Source: Kribbella kalugense
GTDB taxonomy: Bacteria; Actinomycetota; Actinomycetes; Propionibacteriales; Kribbellaceae
Direction: 5' to 3'
Assembly: GCF_004365875.1 (NCBI RefSeq)
Contig: NZ_SODF01000002.1
Span: 248,001 to 312,000, forward strand
Length of the DNA: 64,000 nucleotides
Of the stretch, positions 43,857-52,891 are shown in pieces (the stretch's first letter is position 1; each line of letters starts with the position of its first letter). The position numbers and the translations under genes are program-made. The notes below the pieces were generated by a model that did no database searches, was not told the DNA's origin, and saw only the letters and a program-made list of their open reading frames with translations.

Positions 43857-44605
43857 ACCCAGCTGTGGAGGTCGGCGGCGTCCTTGGTGAACTGCTCCGG
43901 GGAGTCGTCGGCCACGAACTCCAGCAGGGCATTGATCTCGCGGGGCTCGGCGGCGAGGCGCTCGAGGACCGGGCGCCACAGCGACTCGCGGGCCGCCAGC
44001 GGCAGCCGGTTGTTCGACGGCCACCAGGAGAACACGTGGACCGTGCTCAGCCACGGCATCAGCGACTCGAGCTGCTGCAGGCACTGGGCGTCGTCGAGAT
44101 CGACCGGCGGCTGCCAGTACGTCTTCAGGTTCGGCGCGCCGATGTCGAGCAGCAGCGTGATCGTCGAGTCGACCTCGTCGGTCAGCGTGTTCCGGTGGAA
44201 CTCCATCGCGATCTCGATCCCCGCACCGGCGGCCATATCGGCCAGCTCACCCAGCCCACGGGTCACCGCCATCCGGTCTCCGACACCGGCTTCCGCCGTA
44301 CCGACGTTGCCGGCCCAGACCCGGATCCGGGGTGCGCCGAGCGCCGCGGCGGTGGCGACCGCGGAACGCATCTCCTCCCGGTCGACGTTGCCGGCCCGAA
44401 GGTATGAGCCGTACGCCGCGACTTGCAGGCCGTGCACCTCGGTCAGATTCCGCACGCGCTTGGCGGTGACCAGGTTGCCGAGCGGGACATGCACGTCCCC
44501 ACCCCACTCGATCGCCGCGAGCCCCGACTTCGCCGCCAACTCCACCACCTCGTCGACCGGCAACTGGCGGAACGTCACCGAGACCAGACCGGTCCTCACA
44601 CCCAC
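43853..44605 (-). CDS. Sugar phosphate isomerase/epimerase-like TIM barrel
   Basis: TIM-barrel protein of 250 residues of the xylose-isomerase-like type. Visible blocks are TGLVSVTFRQLPVDEVVELAAKSGLAAIEWGGDVHVP, IRVWAG, IEIAMEFHRNTLTD (a metal-ligand strand) and LKTYWQPPVDLD. Such enzymes isomerise or epimerise sugars or act on inositol-like compounds, with a divalent metal. The start is GTG 44605, preceded by GAGGAGG. Its 3' end overlaps the sigma-partner gene by four bases on the other strand. The substrate cannot be assigned from sequence alone. Confidence 0.85.
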   Translation of the reverse strand: MGVRTGLVSVTFRQLPVDEVVELAAKSGLAAIEWGGDVHVPLGNLVTAKRVRNLTEVHGLQVAAYGSYLRAGNVDREEMRSAVATAAALGAPRIRVWAGNVGTAEAGVGDRMAVTRGLGELADMAAGAGIEIAMEFHRNTLTDEVDSTITLLLDIGAPNLKTYWQPPVDLDDAQCLQQLESLMPWLSTVHVFSWWPSNNRLPLAARESLWRPVLERLAAEPREINALLEFVADDSPEQFTKDAADLHSWV

Positions 44606-44669
44606 GCGTGCCTCCTCGTGTCCACACCTCCATCCAACCGCATCACACCAACCCGTCCCCCGCCCTGGA

Positions 44670-45260
44670 TCACCCGATGGACGATCCCCCGTTGCGCTGT
44701 CCCCGTAGTTCGTTGGGTACCCTCGGCCCGGCCTTGACCGCGGCGACGGGCGGAGCGACGACCGCAGCAGCCGGCGGAACCGCCTGAGCAGCTCCCGGAC
44801 CAGCCGGACCAGCCGCCGCACCGAGGGCGGCAGCAGCAGGCGCCTGCGACGGCCCACCGGCCGTCTTCCGCGCCTCCGCCTCCGCGGCAAAAGTAATCGC
44901 GTGCGCGATGTAGTCCTCCGCGTGCGGGATCGTCTCCTTGGGAAGGCCGCTCGTCAGACTGTCGGCGGCAACCAGCTCCGCTGCCAGCTTTCGAGCCGGA
45001 GAGGCATCGGCCTCAGGCTCGCCCCGGTACTGCTGGAGCTGCCGGGCGCCGGTCAGGTAGGCGCTGAACTGACTGTCTTCGTCACCGCGAGCAGCCGCGA
45101 CCACATCTCTGTGCGCCCCCGTGGCCTCAGCCGCGATCGCGTCCCGAACGCGGTGCCTGGCAAGCACGCGATCCTCCGCCGAGAGATTGACCGATGCGAG
45201 CGCCGTACCGGTGATGTTGTCGGTCAGCTCGTCGATGAGTTTGCCGCGGGACTGCGCCAT
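44670..45260 (-). CDS. Hypothetical protein with helical core and Ala/Pro-rich tail
   Basis: A 196-residue protein with AGGAGG seven bases before ATG 45260. The first 130 residues are helical and charged, with no membrane segment. The last 60 or so are dominated by Ala, Pro, Gly and Val and are probably disordered. The family is not recognised. It precedes the isomerase-like gene by 64 bases on the same strand. The tail composition resembles that of the second-copy NuoC, but no clear common repeat is seen. Confidence 0.65.
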   Translation of the reverse strand: MAQSRGKLIDELTDNITGTALASVNLSAEDRVLARHRVRDAIAAEATGAHRDVVAAARGDEDSQFSAYLTGARQLQQYRGEPEADASPARKLAAELVAADSLTSGLPKETIPHAEDYIAHAITFAAEAEARKTAGGPSQAPAAAALGAAAGPAGPGAAQAVPPAAAVVAPPVAAVKAGPRVPNELRGQRNGGSSIG

Positions 45261-45377
45261 CCGAATCCTCCTGGGGTCGTGGTCAGGCTGCGGCACAGCG
45301 TATCCAGGCGGGAGGGCCGTCTCACGTCATGAGCAAAGGTGTTGGATGCGGCTGTCATGGGGGCTTACGCTGACGCC

Positions 45378-46295
45378 GTGCCGGAACAGCGAAGAGGGTT
45401 CATCTATGGGTTCAGTGCGTACCTGATCTGGGGTCTGTTCCCGCTGTACTGGAAGCTCCTGGACCAGTCCGGTGCGGTCGAGGTGCTCGCCCACCGGATC
45501 CTCTGGTCGCTGGTGACGATCGTGATCCTGGTCGTCGTACTGCGGAAGTTCGGCCAGGTGAAGGCGTTGTTGCGGGAGCCCCGCCGGCGCTGGCCGTTGG
45601 TCGCCGCCGCCTTCCTGATCTCGGCGAACTGGGGTACCTACATCTGGGCCGTGAACCACGGTCACGTCGTGGAGACCTCGCTGGGGTACTTCATCACTCC
45701 GCTGTTCACGGTGCTGCTCGGCGTCTTCGTGCTGAAGGAACAGCTGAGTACGGCGCAGTGGATCGCGCTGGCGATCGCGTTCGTGGCGGTGGTCGGGCTG
45801 GCGATCGAGAACGGGCGGCCGCCGTGGGTGGCGATCATCCTGACGTTCTCGTTCGGGCTCTACGGGCTGGCGAAGAAGCAGGCCGGCGCCGGGGCGATCG
45901 AGGGCATGGCGGTCGAGTCCGGCACCGTCGCCCCGCTCGCGCTCGCTGCAATCGTCGTACTCGGACTGCAGGGCAACTCGACCGTGACGCACCACGGCAC
46001 CCTTTACCTCGTGCTGGTGCTGCTGACCGGGCCGATCACCGCCGTACCGCTGCTGCTGTTCGGCGCCGCCGCGACCCGGGTCTCGATGACGACCCTGGGA
46101 CTGCTGAACTACATCGCCCCGATCATGCAGTTCATCGTCGGTGTCCTGGTGTTCCACGAGGCAATGTCGCCGATGCGCTGGGCCGGCTTCGGCCTGGTCT
46201 GGCTGGCCCTCGTGATCTTCACCTGGGACAGCATGAACCGCCGCCGCCAAAACATCGCCCTGGAACGCGCCGCAGTCACCGCCTCCGCCGTGTAA
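45378..46295 (+). CDS. rarD: EamA/RarD-family transporter
   Basis: Drug/metabolite transporter of 305 residues with ten hydrophobic helices. The RarD signature is GFIYGFSAYLIWGLFPLYWKLLDQSGAVEVLAHRILWSL, and a second EamA half has FSFGLYGLAKKQAGAGAIEGMAVES. RarD proteins are often annotated as chloramphenicol-sensitive proteins, but their physiological substrates are unclear. GTG 45378 (MPEQRRGF) is chosen by the usual N-terminus; ATG 45357 is an alternative. It is a single gene that ends just before the Rrf2 promoter. Confidence 0.9.
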   Translation: MPEQRRGFIYGFSAYLIWGLFPLYWKLLDQSGAVEVLAHRILWSLVTIVILVVVLRKFGQVKALLREPRRRWPLVAAAFLISANWGTYIWAVNHGHVVETSLGYFITPLFTVLLGVFVLKEQLSTAQWIALAIAFVAVVGLAIENGRPPWVAIILTFSFGLYGLAKKQAGAGAIEGMAVESGTVAPLALAAIVVLGLQGNSTVTHHGTLYLVLVLLTGPITAVPLLLFGAAATRVSMTTLGLLNYIAPIMQFIVGVLVFHEAMSPMRWAGFGLVWLALVIFTWDSMNRRRQNIALERAAVTASAV

Positions 46296-46300
46296 CCGCC

Positions 46301-46330
46301 TTGACCTGGGGTATTCAGGACATTTAGTAT
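46301..46330 (+). promoter_or_regulatory. Promoter and dyad operator of the Rrf2-like regulator
   Basis: TTGACC (46301-46306) and TAGTAT (46325-46330) are 18 bases apart and form a good sigma-70-like promoter. The distance to the ATG at 46338 implies an almost leaderless mRNA. An imperfect dyad TATTCA-N6-TTAGTA (46312-46329) overlaps the -10 box, where the encoded Rrf2-like protein could repress itself. Confidence 0.65.
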
Positions 46331-46337
46331 CCAGGTT

Positions 46338-46820
46338 ATGAAGATGAACGAGGGCGTCGAGTGGGCGATGCACAGCTGCGTGAATCTCAGCTGGGCACCC
46401 GGTGAGGCGGTCACCGCCAAACGACTCGCAGCCTTCTACGAACTGCCTACGGCGTACCTGAACAAGCAGCTTCAGGCACTCGCCCGGGCCGGCATTCTCA
46501 CCTCGGTCTCGGGACCCAAGGGCGGCTTCCAGTTGGCCCGCGACCCGCGCAACATCAGCTTGCTCGACATCGTCGTCGCGATCGACGGGCCGGACGAGGC
46601 CTTCCGGTGTACGGAGATCCTCAAGGCCGGACCGGGCGCCGACCAGAAGGCCGACTACACGAAGGCCTGTCTGATCTCGCACGCGATGCGAACCGCGGAG
46701 CTGGCCTACCGGCGCGAACTGGCCGGCCAGAGCATCGCGGACATCGCCGAGCGGGTCGTGAGCCAGTCGCCCGACGCACCCGAGAACACCCGCAACCACT
46801 TCGCCAACCTGAAGTCCTGA
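46338..46820 (+). CDS. Rrf2-family regulator, RsrR-like [2Fe-2S] redox sensor
   Basis: Regulator of 160 residues. The N-terminal helix-turn-helix and wing (TAYLNKQLQALARAGILTSVSGPKGGFQLARDP) are typical of Rrf2. Cluster ligands match the RsrR type, in which Glu 8 and His 12 of one chain and two cysteines of the other hold a [2Fe-2S] cluster: here Glu 8, His 12, Cys 91 and Cys 111 are all present. The closely spaced three-cysteine motif of IscR/NsrR is absent. A redox-sensing role is therefore likely. The promoter dyad at 46312-46329 suggests autorepression. The cupin gene follows 37 bases downstream. Confidence 0.85.
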   Translation: MKMNEGVEWAMHSCVNLSWAPGEAVTAKRLAAFYELPTAYLNKQLQALARAGILTSVSGPKGGFQLARDPRNISLLDIVVAIDGPDEAFRCTEILKAGPGADQKADYTKACLISHAMRTAELAYRRELAGQSIADIAERVVSQSPDAPENTRNHFANLKS

Positions 46821-46857
46821 CCCATCCAGACTTCATCAACCCAGGAGCTAATTCAAG

Positions 46858-47349
46858 ATGTCAAATGTCCAGAAAACCGTCCTCGTCCGCGCGACCGAGG
46901 CCGAGACCCTGTCCGCGAGCGGTGTGACCTTGCTGGCCGACGTACCCGACACCAACGGGCACCTGACCAGCCACCGCTCGATCTTCCAGCCAGGCAAGGA
47001 AGGCGCTCCCCCGCACCTGCACCGCGAGGCGGCCGAACTGTTCTTCGTCCTGAAGGGATCGCTCCGCGTCCTCACCGGTGAAGATCTCGTCACCCTCGAG
47101 CAGGGCGACTTCCTCCTGGTCCCGCCGAACACCCCGCACGCGTTCGAGGCCGCTGGGGACGAGCCGGCCGAGGTCCTCTTCGTCTTGACCCAGGCGAAGC
47201 CCCGATTCGGCTACTACCGCCTCCTCGAAGGCGCCTACCGCGGCGACACCGACTGGGCCGAGGTAGCCAAGACCAGCGACCTCTATGACAACCACTACAC
47301 CGAAAGCTCCGCTTGGCAGGGGCGCGATCAGGGCACCTGGAGTAGGTGA
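46858..47349 (+). CDS. Cupin-domain protein
   Basis: Single-cupin protein of 163 residues. The first motif is PPHLHREAAELFFVLKGSLRV (metal-binding His, His and Glu) and the second is PPNTPHAFEAAGDEPAEVLF with the third His. It would be a metal-dependent dioxygenase, isomerase or binding protein, comparable to quercetinase-like cupins. The substrate is unknown. It is transcribed from the Rrf2 promoter unit and overlaps the phospholipase D-like gene by four bases (GTGA). The start is ATG 46858 (MSNVQKTVL). Confidence 0.88.
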   Translation: MSNVQKTVLVRATEAETLSASGVTLLADVPDTNGHLTSHRSIFQPGKEGAPPHLHREAAELFFVLKGSLRVLTGEDLVTLEQGDFLLVPPNTPHAFEAAGDEPAEVLFVLTQAKPRFGYYRLLEGAYRGDTDWAEVAKTSDLYDNHYTESSAWQGRDQGTWSR

Positions 47350-48860
47350 CACACGAGTGGTTCCTGACGCCGGCCGAGCGGGGCAATCCGGCAACTGACA
47401 TCGACTCCGACGGCGCCTGGACCGAGGGGAACCTCGTCCGGCCGCTGGTGCACGGTGCGACGTACTTCAAGCGCTTGTACGACGAACTGTGCAAACTGCG
47501 GCCGGGCGATCGGGTCTGTTTCACCGACTGGTGCGGCGATCAGGACGAGGTGCTGTACGACGACGGCCCGACGATCGGTGAGGTGCTCTGCGATCTCGCC
47601 CGCTCCGGAGTGGAGGTCCGCGCGCTGCTGTGGCGCTCGCACTCCGACCACCTCAGCTTCAACGCCCAGGAGAACCAGCGCTTCGGCACCGAGCTGAACG
47701 AAGCCGGCGCCGAGGTCCTGCTGGACCAACGGGTACGCCGACTCGCCTCCCATCACCAGAAGCTCTTCGTGATCAGGCACCGCGACGATCCCGCAGCCGA
47801 CGTTGCCTTCGTCGGCGGCATTGACCTGTGCCACGGCCGGCGCGACGACGAACGCCACTTGGGCGATCCACAGGCCGCGCCGATGGATCCGCGGTACGGC
47901 TCCTCGGCACCGTGGCACGACCTGATGCTCGAGATCCACGGCCCCATGGTCGGGGATCTGCTCCGGACCTTCGTCGAGCGTTGGGACGATCCGCATCCGC
48001 TCGACCGGCGAACGCCGTACCGGATGCTGGTGCAGCGGCGGGCCCGGATGCCGCGGCACACGGGCGACCTGCCGGAGGCGTTCCCGGATCCACCGCCGGC
48101 CGGACCGCATGCCGTCCAGGTACTGCGGACTTACGCGCACAAGCACCCGGGATTCCCGTTTGCTCCGCGCGGTGAGCACAGCATCGCCCGGGGCTATCTG
48201 AAAGCTTTCGCGAAAGCGAAGTCGCTCATCTACGTGGAGGACCAGTACCTCTGGCTCGATCTGGTCGCCGACAAGCTGCAAGAGGCGCTGGACCGATCGC
48301 CGGACCTGAGGATCGTCGCCGTGGTACCGCGGTATCCGGACCACGACGGCCGGCTCAGCGGACCGCCGTCCCGGCACGCACAACTCGACGCGCTCCGGCG
48401 ACTGGACTCCGATCGGGTCGCGGTCTACGACCTGGAGAACGAGGACGGCGTACCCATCTACGTGCACGCAAAGGTGTGCATCGTCGACGACGCCTGGATG
48501 ACCTGCGGATCGGACAACTTCAACCGCAGGTCATGGACCAACGACAGCGAACTGACCTGCGCGATGGACTCACCCGAGCTCGCCGGCTCACTCCGGCGCC
48601 AACTCTGGTCCGAGCATCTCGGTACCGCGTCGCCCGACCTCGACCCACGCACCGGCTTCGACCAGTGGAAGACAAGGGCCGCGGTACTCGACGACTGGTA
48701 CGCCGATGGTTGCCAAGGGCCACGACCCGTCGGCCGGATCCGCGCGCACCGCCCCCAGCCCCTCAGCCGGTTCGAGTCCCTCTGGGCCGGCTGGCTCTCC
48801 CGCCACCTCTACGACCCCGACGGCCGCCCCCGCACCGCCCGCCGCCAGAACACGTTCTAG
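47346..48860 (+). CDS. Phospholipase D-like protein
   Basis: Phospholipase D/transphosphatidylase-superfamily protein of 504 residues. Two HKD-type motifs are seen: SHHQKLFVIRHRDDPAADVAFVGG and VHAKVCIVDDAWMTCGSDNFNRRSW, with the typical GSxNxN-like follow-up in the second. The two halves would form one active site through a phosphohistidine. There is no signal peptide, so it probably acts inside the cell on lipids or in transfer reactions. The start is GTG at 47346, coupled to the cupin gene. Its place after a redox sensor and cupin is unusual. Confidence 0.88.
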   Translation: MTHEWFLTPAERGNPATDIDSDGAWTEGNLVRPLVHGATYFKRLYDELCKLRPGDRVCFTDWCGDQDEVLYDDGPTIGEVLCDLARSGVEVRALLWRSHSDHLSFNAQENQRFGTELNEAGAEVLLDQRVRRLASHHQKLFVIRHRDDPAADVAFVGGIDLCHGRRDDERHLGDPQAAPMDPRYGSSAPWHDLMLEIHGPMVGDLLRTFVERWDDPHPLDRRTPYRMLVQRRARMPRHTGDLPEAFPDPPPAGPHAVQVLRTYAHKHPGFPFAPRGEHSIARGYLKAFAKAKSLIYVEDQYLWLDLVADKLQEALDRSPDLRIVAVVPRYPDHDGRLSGPPSRHAQLDALRRLDSDRVAVYDLENEDGVPIYVHAKVCIVDDAWMTCGSDNFNRRSWTNDSELTCAMDSPELAGSLRRQLWSEHLGTASPDLDPRTGFDQWKTRAAVLDDWYADGCQGPRPVGRIRAHRPQPLSRFESLWAGWLSRHLYDPDGRPRTARRQNTF

Positions 48861-48938
48861 CAGTGTGTGAGGTCTGACACGGCATGTCACAATCTCGGTC
48901 GCTGCGGGGTCGTATGGATGACCGAGGAGGGCCGAATC

Positions 48939-50288
48939 ATGCGGCGTCCATGGCGCAACCTGCGAGCAAGAGTATTCCCCGACCACTGGTCGCTGCTGTT
49001 CGGCCAGATCGCCTTCTACAGCTTCGTCGTGGTGGTCCTCAGCGGCGTGGTCCTGATGGTGTACTACGAGCCGTCGGTCGACCACGTGGTGTACGACGGA
49101 CCGTACGGACCGCTGCACGGCCTACCGATGTCGCGCGCACTGGCATCGACGCTCAGGATCACCTTCGAGATCCGCGGTGGCCTGCTGATGCGGCAGATCC
49201 ATCACTGGGCCACGCTGATCATGGTGGCGGCGATCTTGCTGCACCTGCTTCGGCTGTTCTTCACCGCCGGATTCCGTCGGCCACGGCGGCTGAGCTGGCT
49301 CGTCGTCTTCGGGCTGCTCGTCGCCACGCTGGGCGCGGCTCTGACCGGGACGTCCCTCCCGGACGACATGGCGTCCGGGACGAGCCTCGCAGTACTCGAC
49401 GGCGTCCTGCAGGCGACGCCGTTCGTCGGCTCCCGCCTGTCCGCACTGCTGTTCGGCGGAGAGTTCCCCGGTGACGTGATCTCACGCTTCTACCCGCTGC
49501 ACATCGTCGTACTGCCCGCCGCGCTCCTTCTGCTCTTCGTCCTCGGCGCGGTCCTCGCGCTCAGGAACAAACCCGCGCAGTTCGCCGGGCCTGGGCACAC
49601 AGAGCGCAACGTGGTCGGACGCCCGGCGGCCGTCGCTGCGGTGAAGAGCGCAGGCCTGTTCTGCTTCGTGGTCGGGGTCTCCGTCGTGATGGCCGCGACG
49701 GCGACCATCAACCCGGTCTGGCTGTACGGCCCGGCCGACCCGGCGGACACCTCGGCCGGTGTCGGCCCGGCCTGGTACCTCGCGTTCCTGGACGGCTCTC
49801 TCCGGCTGGCGCCGGGATGGGAGGTCGTCTGGTGGGGCAAGACCATCAGCCTGGCTGTCCTGCTACCGGTTGCGGTCTGCACGTTGTTCCTCGTGCTCGT
49901 CGCGGTCTACCCGTTCATCGAGGAGCGGCTGACCGGCGACCACAAGGATCACCATCTGCTCGAGAGGCCACGCAACAACCCGACCCGGACCGGCATCGGC
50001 GTCGCGGGCATCACCTTCTACGGCACCCTCTGGGCCGCCGCCGGCGCCGACACGATGGCCGTTCAGTTCCACCTGTCGATCAACGTGCTGCTGCGAATGT
50101 TCCAGCTACTACTGATCCTGGGCCCACCCGCAGCTTTGGTCATCACTCGCCGCATCTGCCTCGGCCTGCAGCAACGCGACCTCGAGATCGCCACGAACGG
50201 CATCGAGACCGGCCGCATCGTCCGCCGCCCCGACGGCGGCTACGTCGAGCAGCACCGCCCGAGCAAGCGCGAACTCACCTCACACTGA
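48939..50288 (+). CDS. Cytochrome b-like protein (QcrB paralogue, divergent)
   Basis: Membrane protein of 449 residues resembling the cytochrome b subunit of bc-type complexes. The second helix pair has the heme-ligand pattern: His at MRQIHHWATLIMVAAILLHL (14 apart). In the fourth helix the first His is present (RFYPLHIVVLPAALLLLFVLG), but the residue 14 on is leucine, so one heme ligand is missing. The PEWY-type quinone-site motif reads PAWY (GPAWYLAFLDGSLRL). No Rieske or cytochrome c gene is nearby. ATG 48939 is preferred because GAGGAGG lies eight bases upstream. A specialised or reduced relative is likely. Confidence 0.8.
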   Translation: MRRPWRNLRARVFPDHWSLLFGQIAFYSFVVVVLSGVVLMVYYEPSVDHVVYDGPYGPLHGLPMSRALASTLRITFEIRGGLLMRQIHHWATLIMVAAILLHLLRLFFTAGFRRPRRLSWLVVFGLLVATLGAALTGTSLPDDMASGTSLAVLDGVLQATPFVGSRLSALLFGGEFPGDVISRFYPLHIVVLPAALLLLFVLGAVLALRNKPAQFAGPGHTERNVVGRPAAVAAVKSAGLFCFVVGVSVVMAATATINPVWLYGPADPADTSAGVGPAWYLAFLDGSLRLAPGWEVVWWGKTISLAVLLPVAVCTLFLVLVAVYPFIEERLTGDHKDHHLLERPRNNPTRTGIGVAGITFYGTLWAAAGADTMAVQFHLSINVLLRMFQLLLILGPPAALVITRRICLGLQQRDLEIATNGIETGRIVRRPDGGYVEQHRPSKRELTSH

Positions 50289-51302
50289 GCGGGTGGCTAC
50301 CAGGTCGCAGAGGGATTCGAGGGCTTCTCGGCCGGGGCCTTCGGGGAGGGTGGTGAGGAGTTTGCGGGCGTCGGCCGCGCGGCGGCGTACGTCGTCCTCG
50401 GCCTGGCCGAAGGCCGGGTGGGACCGGAGCAGGTCCAGGGTCTCGGACAGGCGGGCGTCGTCGGAGAGGTCGGACTCGAGCAGGTCCAGGAGGCGGGCGT
50501 CGGTGGCGTCGTTCGGGTCTGCCTGGGCGCGGAAAATCAGCACCGGCAGGGTCGGGACGCCTTCGCGGAGGTCGGTGCCCGGGGTCTTGCCGGACTGGTC
50601 GGACTCGGACGCGATGTCGAGCAGGTCGTCGGCGAGCTGGAAGGCCACACCGATCTCCTCGGCGAACGCCCGCAGCGATTCCTGGATCTCCTCAGAAGCA
50701 CCGGCGTACCGGGCACCGAAGAGGGCGGACGTCGCGATCAGCGAGCCGGTCTTGTCGGCGACCACCGACAGGTAGTGCTTCAGCGGGTCCTGGCCCTCGC
50801 CGACGCCCATCGTCTCGCGGATCTGACCCTCGACCAGCCGGCCGAACGTACGGGCCTGGATCCGGACCGCTTCCGGCCCGAGGTCGGCGACCAGGTTCGA
50901 CGCGCGGGCGAACAGCCAGTCGCCGGACAGGATCGCGACCGAGTTGTCCCACCGGGCGTTCGCGGTGGACGAGCCTCGCCGCAGCGCGGCCTCGTCCATC
51001 ACGTCGTCGTGGTGCAGCGTGGCGACGTGGGTGAGCTCGACCACGACGGCCGCCTTCACCACGTCGTCAGCGAGTGCGTCCGGCCCGAACTCGGCTGCCA
51101 GCAGCACCAGCAGCGGCCGGAACCGCTTGCCGCCGGCAACCATGACGTGCTGCGCCGCCGCGGTGACGAACGGCGCCTCGGACTGGGTCGCGTCGAGCAG
51201 CGCCTGCTCGACCCGTTCCAGCCCGGCACGAACCCGGGACTGGAGCGCCTCGTCGGCGAACTCGAATCCCAGGCTCTCGGCCGGCAGCGGGGTCGGACTC
51301 AA
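50280..51302 (-). CDS. Polyprenyl (long-chain) diphosphate synthase
   Basis: Prenyltransferase of 340 residues. Both Asp-rich motifs are present: LHHDDVMDEAALRRG (first, DDxxD type) and QLADDLLDIASESDQSGKTPGTDLREG (second, DDxxD), and GGKRFRPLLVLLAAE lies upstream. Such enzymes make the C35-C45 side chain of menaquinone. It follows nuoN and starts at TTG 51302, overlapping the nuoN stop (TTGA), so quinone-tail synthesis is coupled to complex I production. Its end overlaps the cytochrome b-like gene by nine bases. The chain length cannot be read with certainty. Confidence 0.9.
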   Translation of the reverse strand: MSPTPLPAESLGFEFADEALQSRVRAGLERVEQALLDATQSEAPFVTAAAQHVMVAGGKRFRPLLVLLAAEFGPDALADDVVKAAVVVELTHVATLHHDDVMDEAALRRGSSTANARWDNSVAILSGDWLFARASNLVADLGPEAVRIQARTFGRLVEGQIRETMGVGEGQDPLKHYLSVVADKTGSLIATSALFGARYAGASEEIQESLRAFAEEIGVAFQLADDLLDIASESDQSGKTPGTDLREGVPTLPVLIFRAQADPNDATDARLLDLLESDLSDDARLSETLDLLRSHPAFGQAEDDVRRRAADARKLLTTLPEGPGREALESLCDLVATRSV

Positions 51303-52891
51303 CGGATGAACTCACCAGCTCGGGCCGCCAGGTCGAGCACCGGCCCGGGGACCAGTCCGAGAACCACCGTGGCGGCAAGACCCAGCGCCACCGCGCTCGT
51401 GGTCTGCCAGCCCGGCAGCGCCACGTCCGGCGAGTCGGCCGGCAGGTCGGAGAAGAACATCAGCACGATCACGCGGACGTAGAAGAACGCGGCGACCAGG
51501 CTGGACAGGACAGCGACCACGACCAGCGGCCACGCGCCACCGGTCCAGGCCGCGCTGAAGACCGCCCACTTGCCGGTGAAGCCCGCGGTCAGCGGGATGC
51601 CGGCGAAGGACAGCAGGAAGAACGCGAAGATGCCGGCCAGCAGCGGCGACTTCTTGCCCAGGCCCGCCCAGCGGGACAGGTGGGTCGCCTCGCCGCCCGC
51701 GTCGCGCACCAGCGTGACGACCGCGAACGCGCCGATGGTCGGGAAGCCGTACGAGACCAGGTAGAACAGCACCGCCTGGGTCGAGGTGATCCCGCCGTTG
51801 TGTACGCCGCTGCCGGCCTGCGCGAGCCCGACGAACGCGGTCAGCAGGAAGCCTGCGTGCGCGATCGACGAGTAGGCGAGCATCCGCTTCACGTCGGTCT
51901 GGGTGATCGCGACGATCGAGCCGACCACCATGGTCAGGATCGCGACGATCCACATCATCGGCGCCCAGTCCCAGCGGGACCCGCCGAGCGCGACGTAGAA
52001 GACCCGCATCAGCCCGACGAACGCGGCGATCTTCGTGCAGGCCGCCATGAAACCGGTGACCGGCGTCGGAGCGCCCTGGTACACGTCCGGCGTCCAGGAG
52101 TGGAACGGTACGCCGCCGACCTTGAACAGCAGGCCGACTCCCAGCAGACCGGTGCCGGCCAGCAGGATCGTGTCGTTGCCGGTGTCGGTGGACAGCGCGT
52201 CCGAGATCCCGCCCAGCGACATCGTCCCGGCGTACCCGTAGAGCAGCGCGATGCCGAAGAGCAGGAACGCCGACGAGAACGCACCGAGCAGGAAGTACTT
52301 CATCGCGGCTTCCTGCGAGATCAGCCGGCGACGACGCGCCAGGCCGCAGAGCAGGTACAGCGGCAGCGAGAAGACCTCGAGCGCGACGAACAGCACCAGC
52401 AGGTCGTTCGACGCGGCGAACAGCATCATCCCGCCGACCGCGAACAGCGTCAGCGGGAAGACCTCGGTGTGCTCGATCCTGGCCGCCGTACCCTCACGCT
52501 CGGCCTCAGACCCCGGTACGGCGGCTGCCTGGCCGGCGAACGCGGACAGGCCGCCGTCGACCGAGCGCTCGGCGAACAGCAGCACGCTGATCAGGGTCAG
52601 CGCCAGCAGGATCAGCCAGGTGAACAGCGCCGGGCCGTCGACCGAGATCGCGCCCTGGGCCGCGATGATTTCCTTCTTGCCGTTCATCAGCATGCCGGTC
52701 AGCACACCCGACACGACCACGGCGACCACCGTGATGGTCAGCTGCACCAGGTGCCGCAACTGCCGGGGCAGGAACGCCTCGGCCAGGACGCCGACACACG
52801 CCGCACCGAAGACCACGAGCAGCGGAGCCAGCTCGTTGTACTCGATCTTCGGCGCCGTGAAGTCTGCCAGCGGCAGCAACATCGCGCTCAC
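51299..52891 (-). CDS. nuoN: NADH-quinone oxidoreductase subunit N
   Basis: Antiporter-like membrane subunit of complex I, 530 residues with about 14 helices. Conserved segments include LFVALEVFSLPLYLLCG, GLLFKVGGVPFHSWTPDVYQGAPTPVTGFMA (the key lysine helix) and MLAYSSIAHAGFLLTAFVGL. A soluble insertion of about 40 residues between early helices (GSEAEREGTAARIEHTEVFP) is present. The start at ATG 52891 overlaps the nuoM stop by four bases. It is the last nuo gene of the main operon; the polyprenyl synthase gene follows at once. Confidence 0.96.
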   Translation of the reverse strand: MSAMLLPLADFTAPKIEYNELAPLLVVFGAACVGVLAEAFLPRQLRHLVQLTITVVAVVVSGVLTGMLMNGKKEIIAAQGAISVDGPALFTWLILLALTLISVLLFAERSVDGGLSAFAGQAAAVPGSEAEREGTAARIEHTEVFPLTLFAVGGMMLFAASNDLLVLFVALEVFSLPLYLLCGLARRRRLISQEAAMKYFLLGAFSSAFLLFGIALLYGYAGTMSLGGISDALSTDTGNDTILLAGTGLLGVGLLFKVGGVPFHSWTPDVYQGAPTPVTGFMAACTKIAAFVGLMRVFYVALGGSRWDWAPMMWIVAILTMVVGSIVAITQTDVKRMLAYSSIAHAGFLLTAFVGLAQAGSGVHNGGITSTQAVLFYLVSYGFPTIGAFAVVTLVRDAGGEATHLSRWAGLGKKSPLLAGIFAFFLLSFAGIPLTAGFTGKWAVFSAAWTGGAWPLVVVAVLSSLVAAFFYVRVIVLMFFSDLPADSPDVALPGWQTTSAVALGLAATVVLGLVPGPVLDLAARAGEFIR

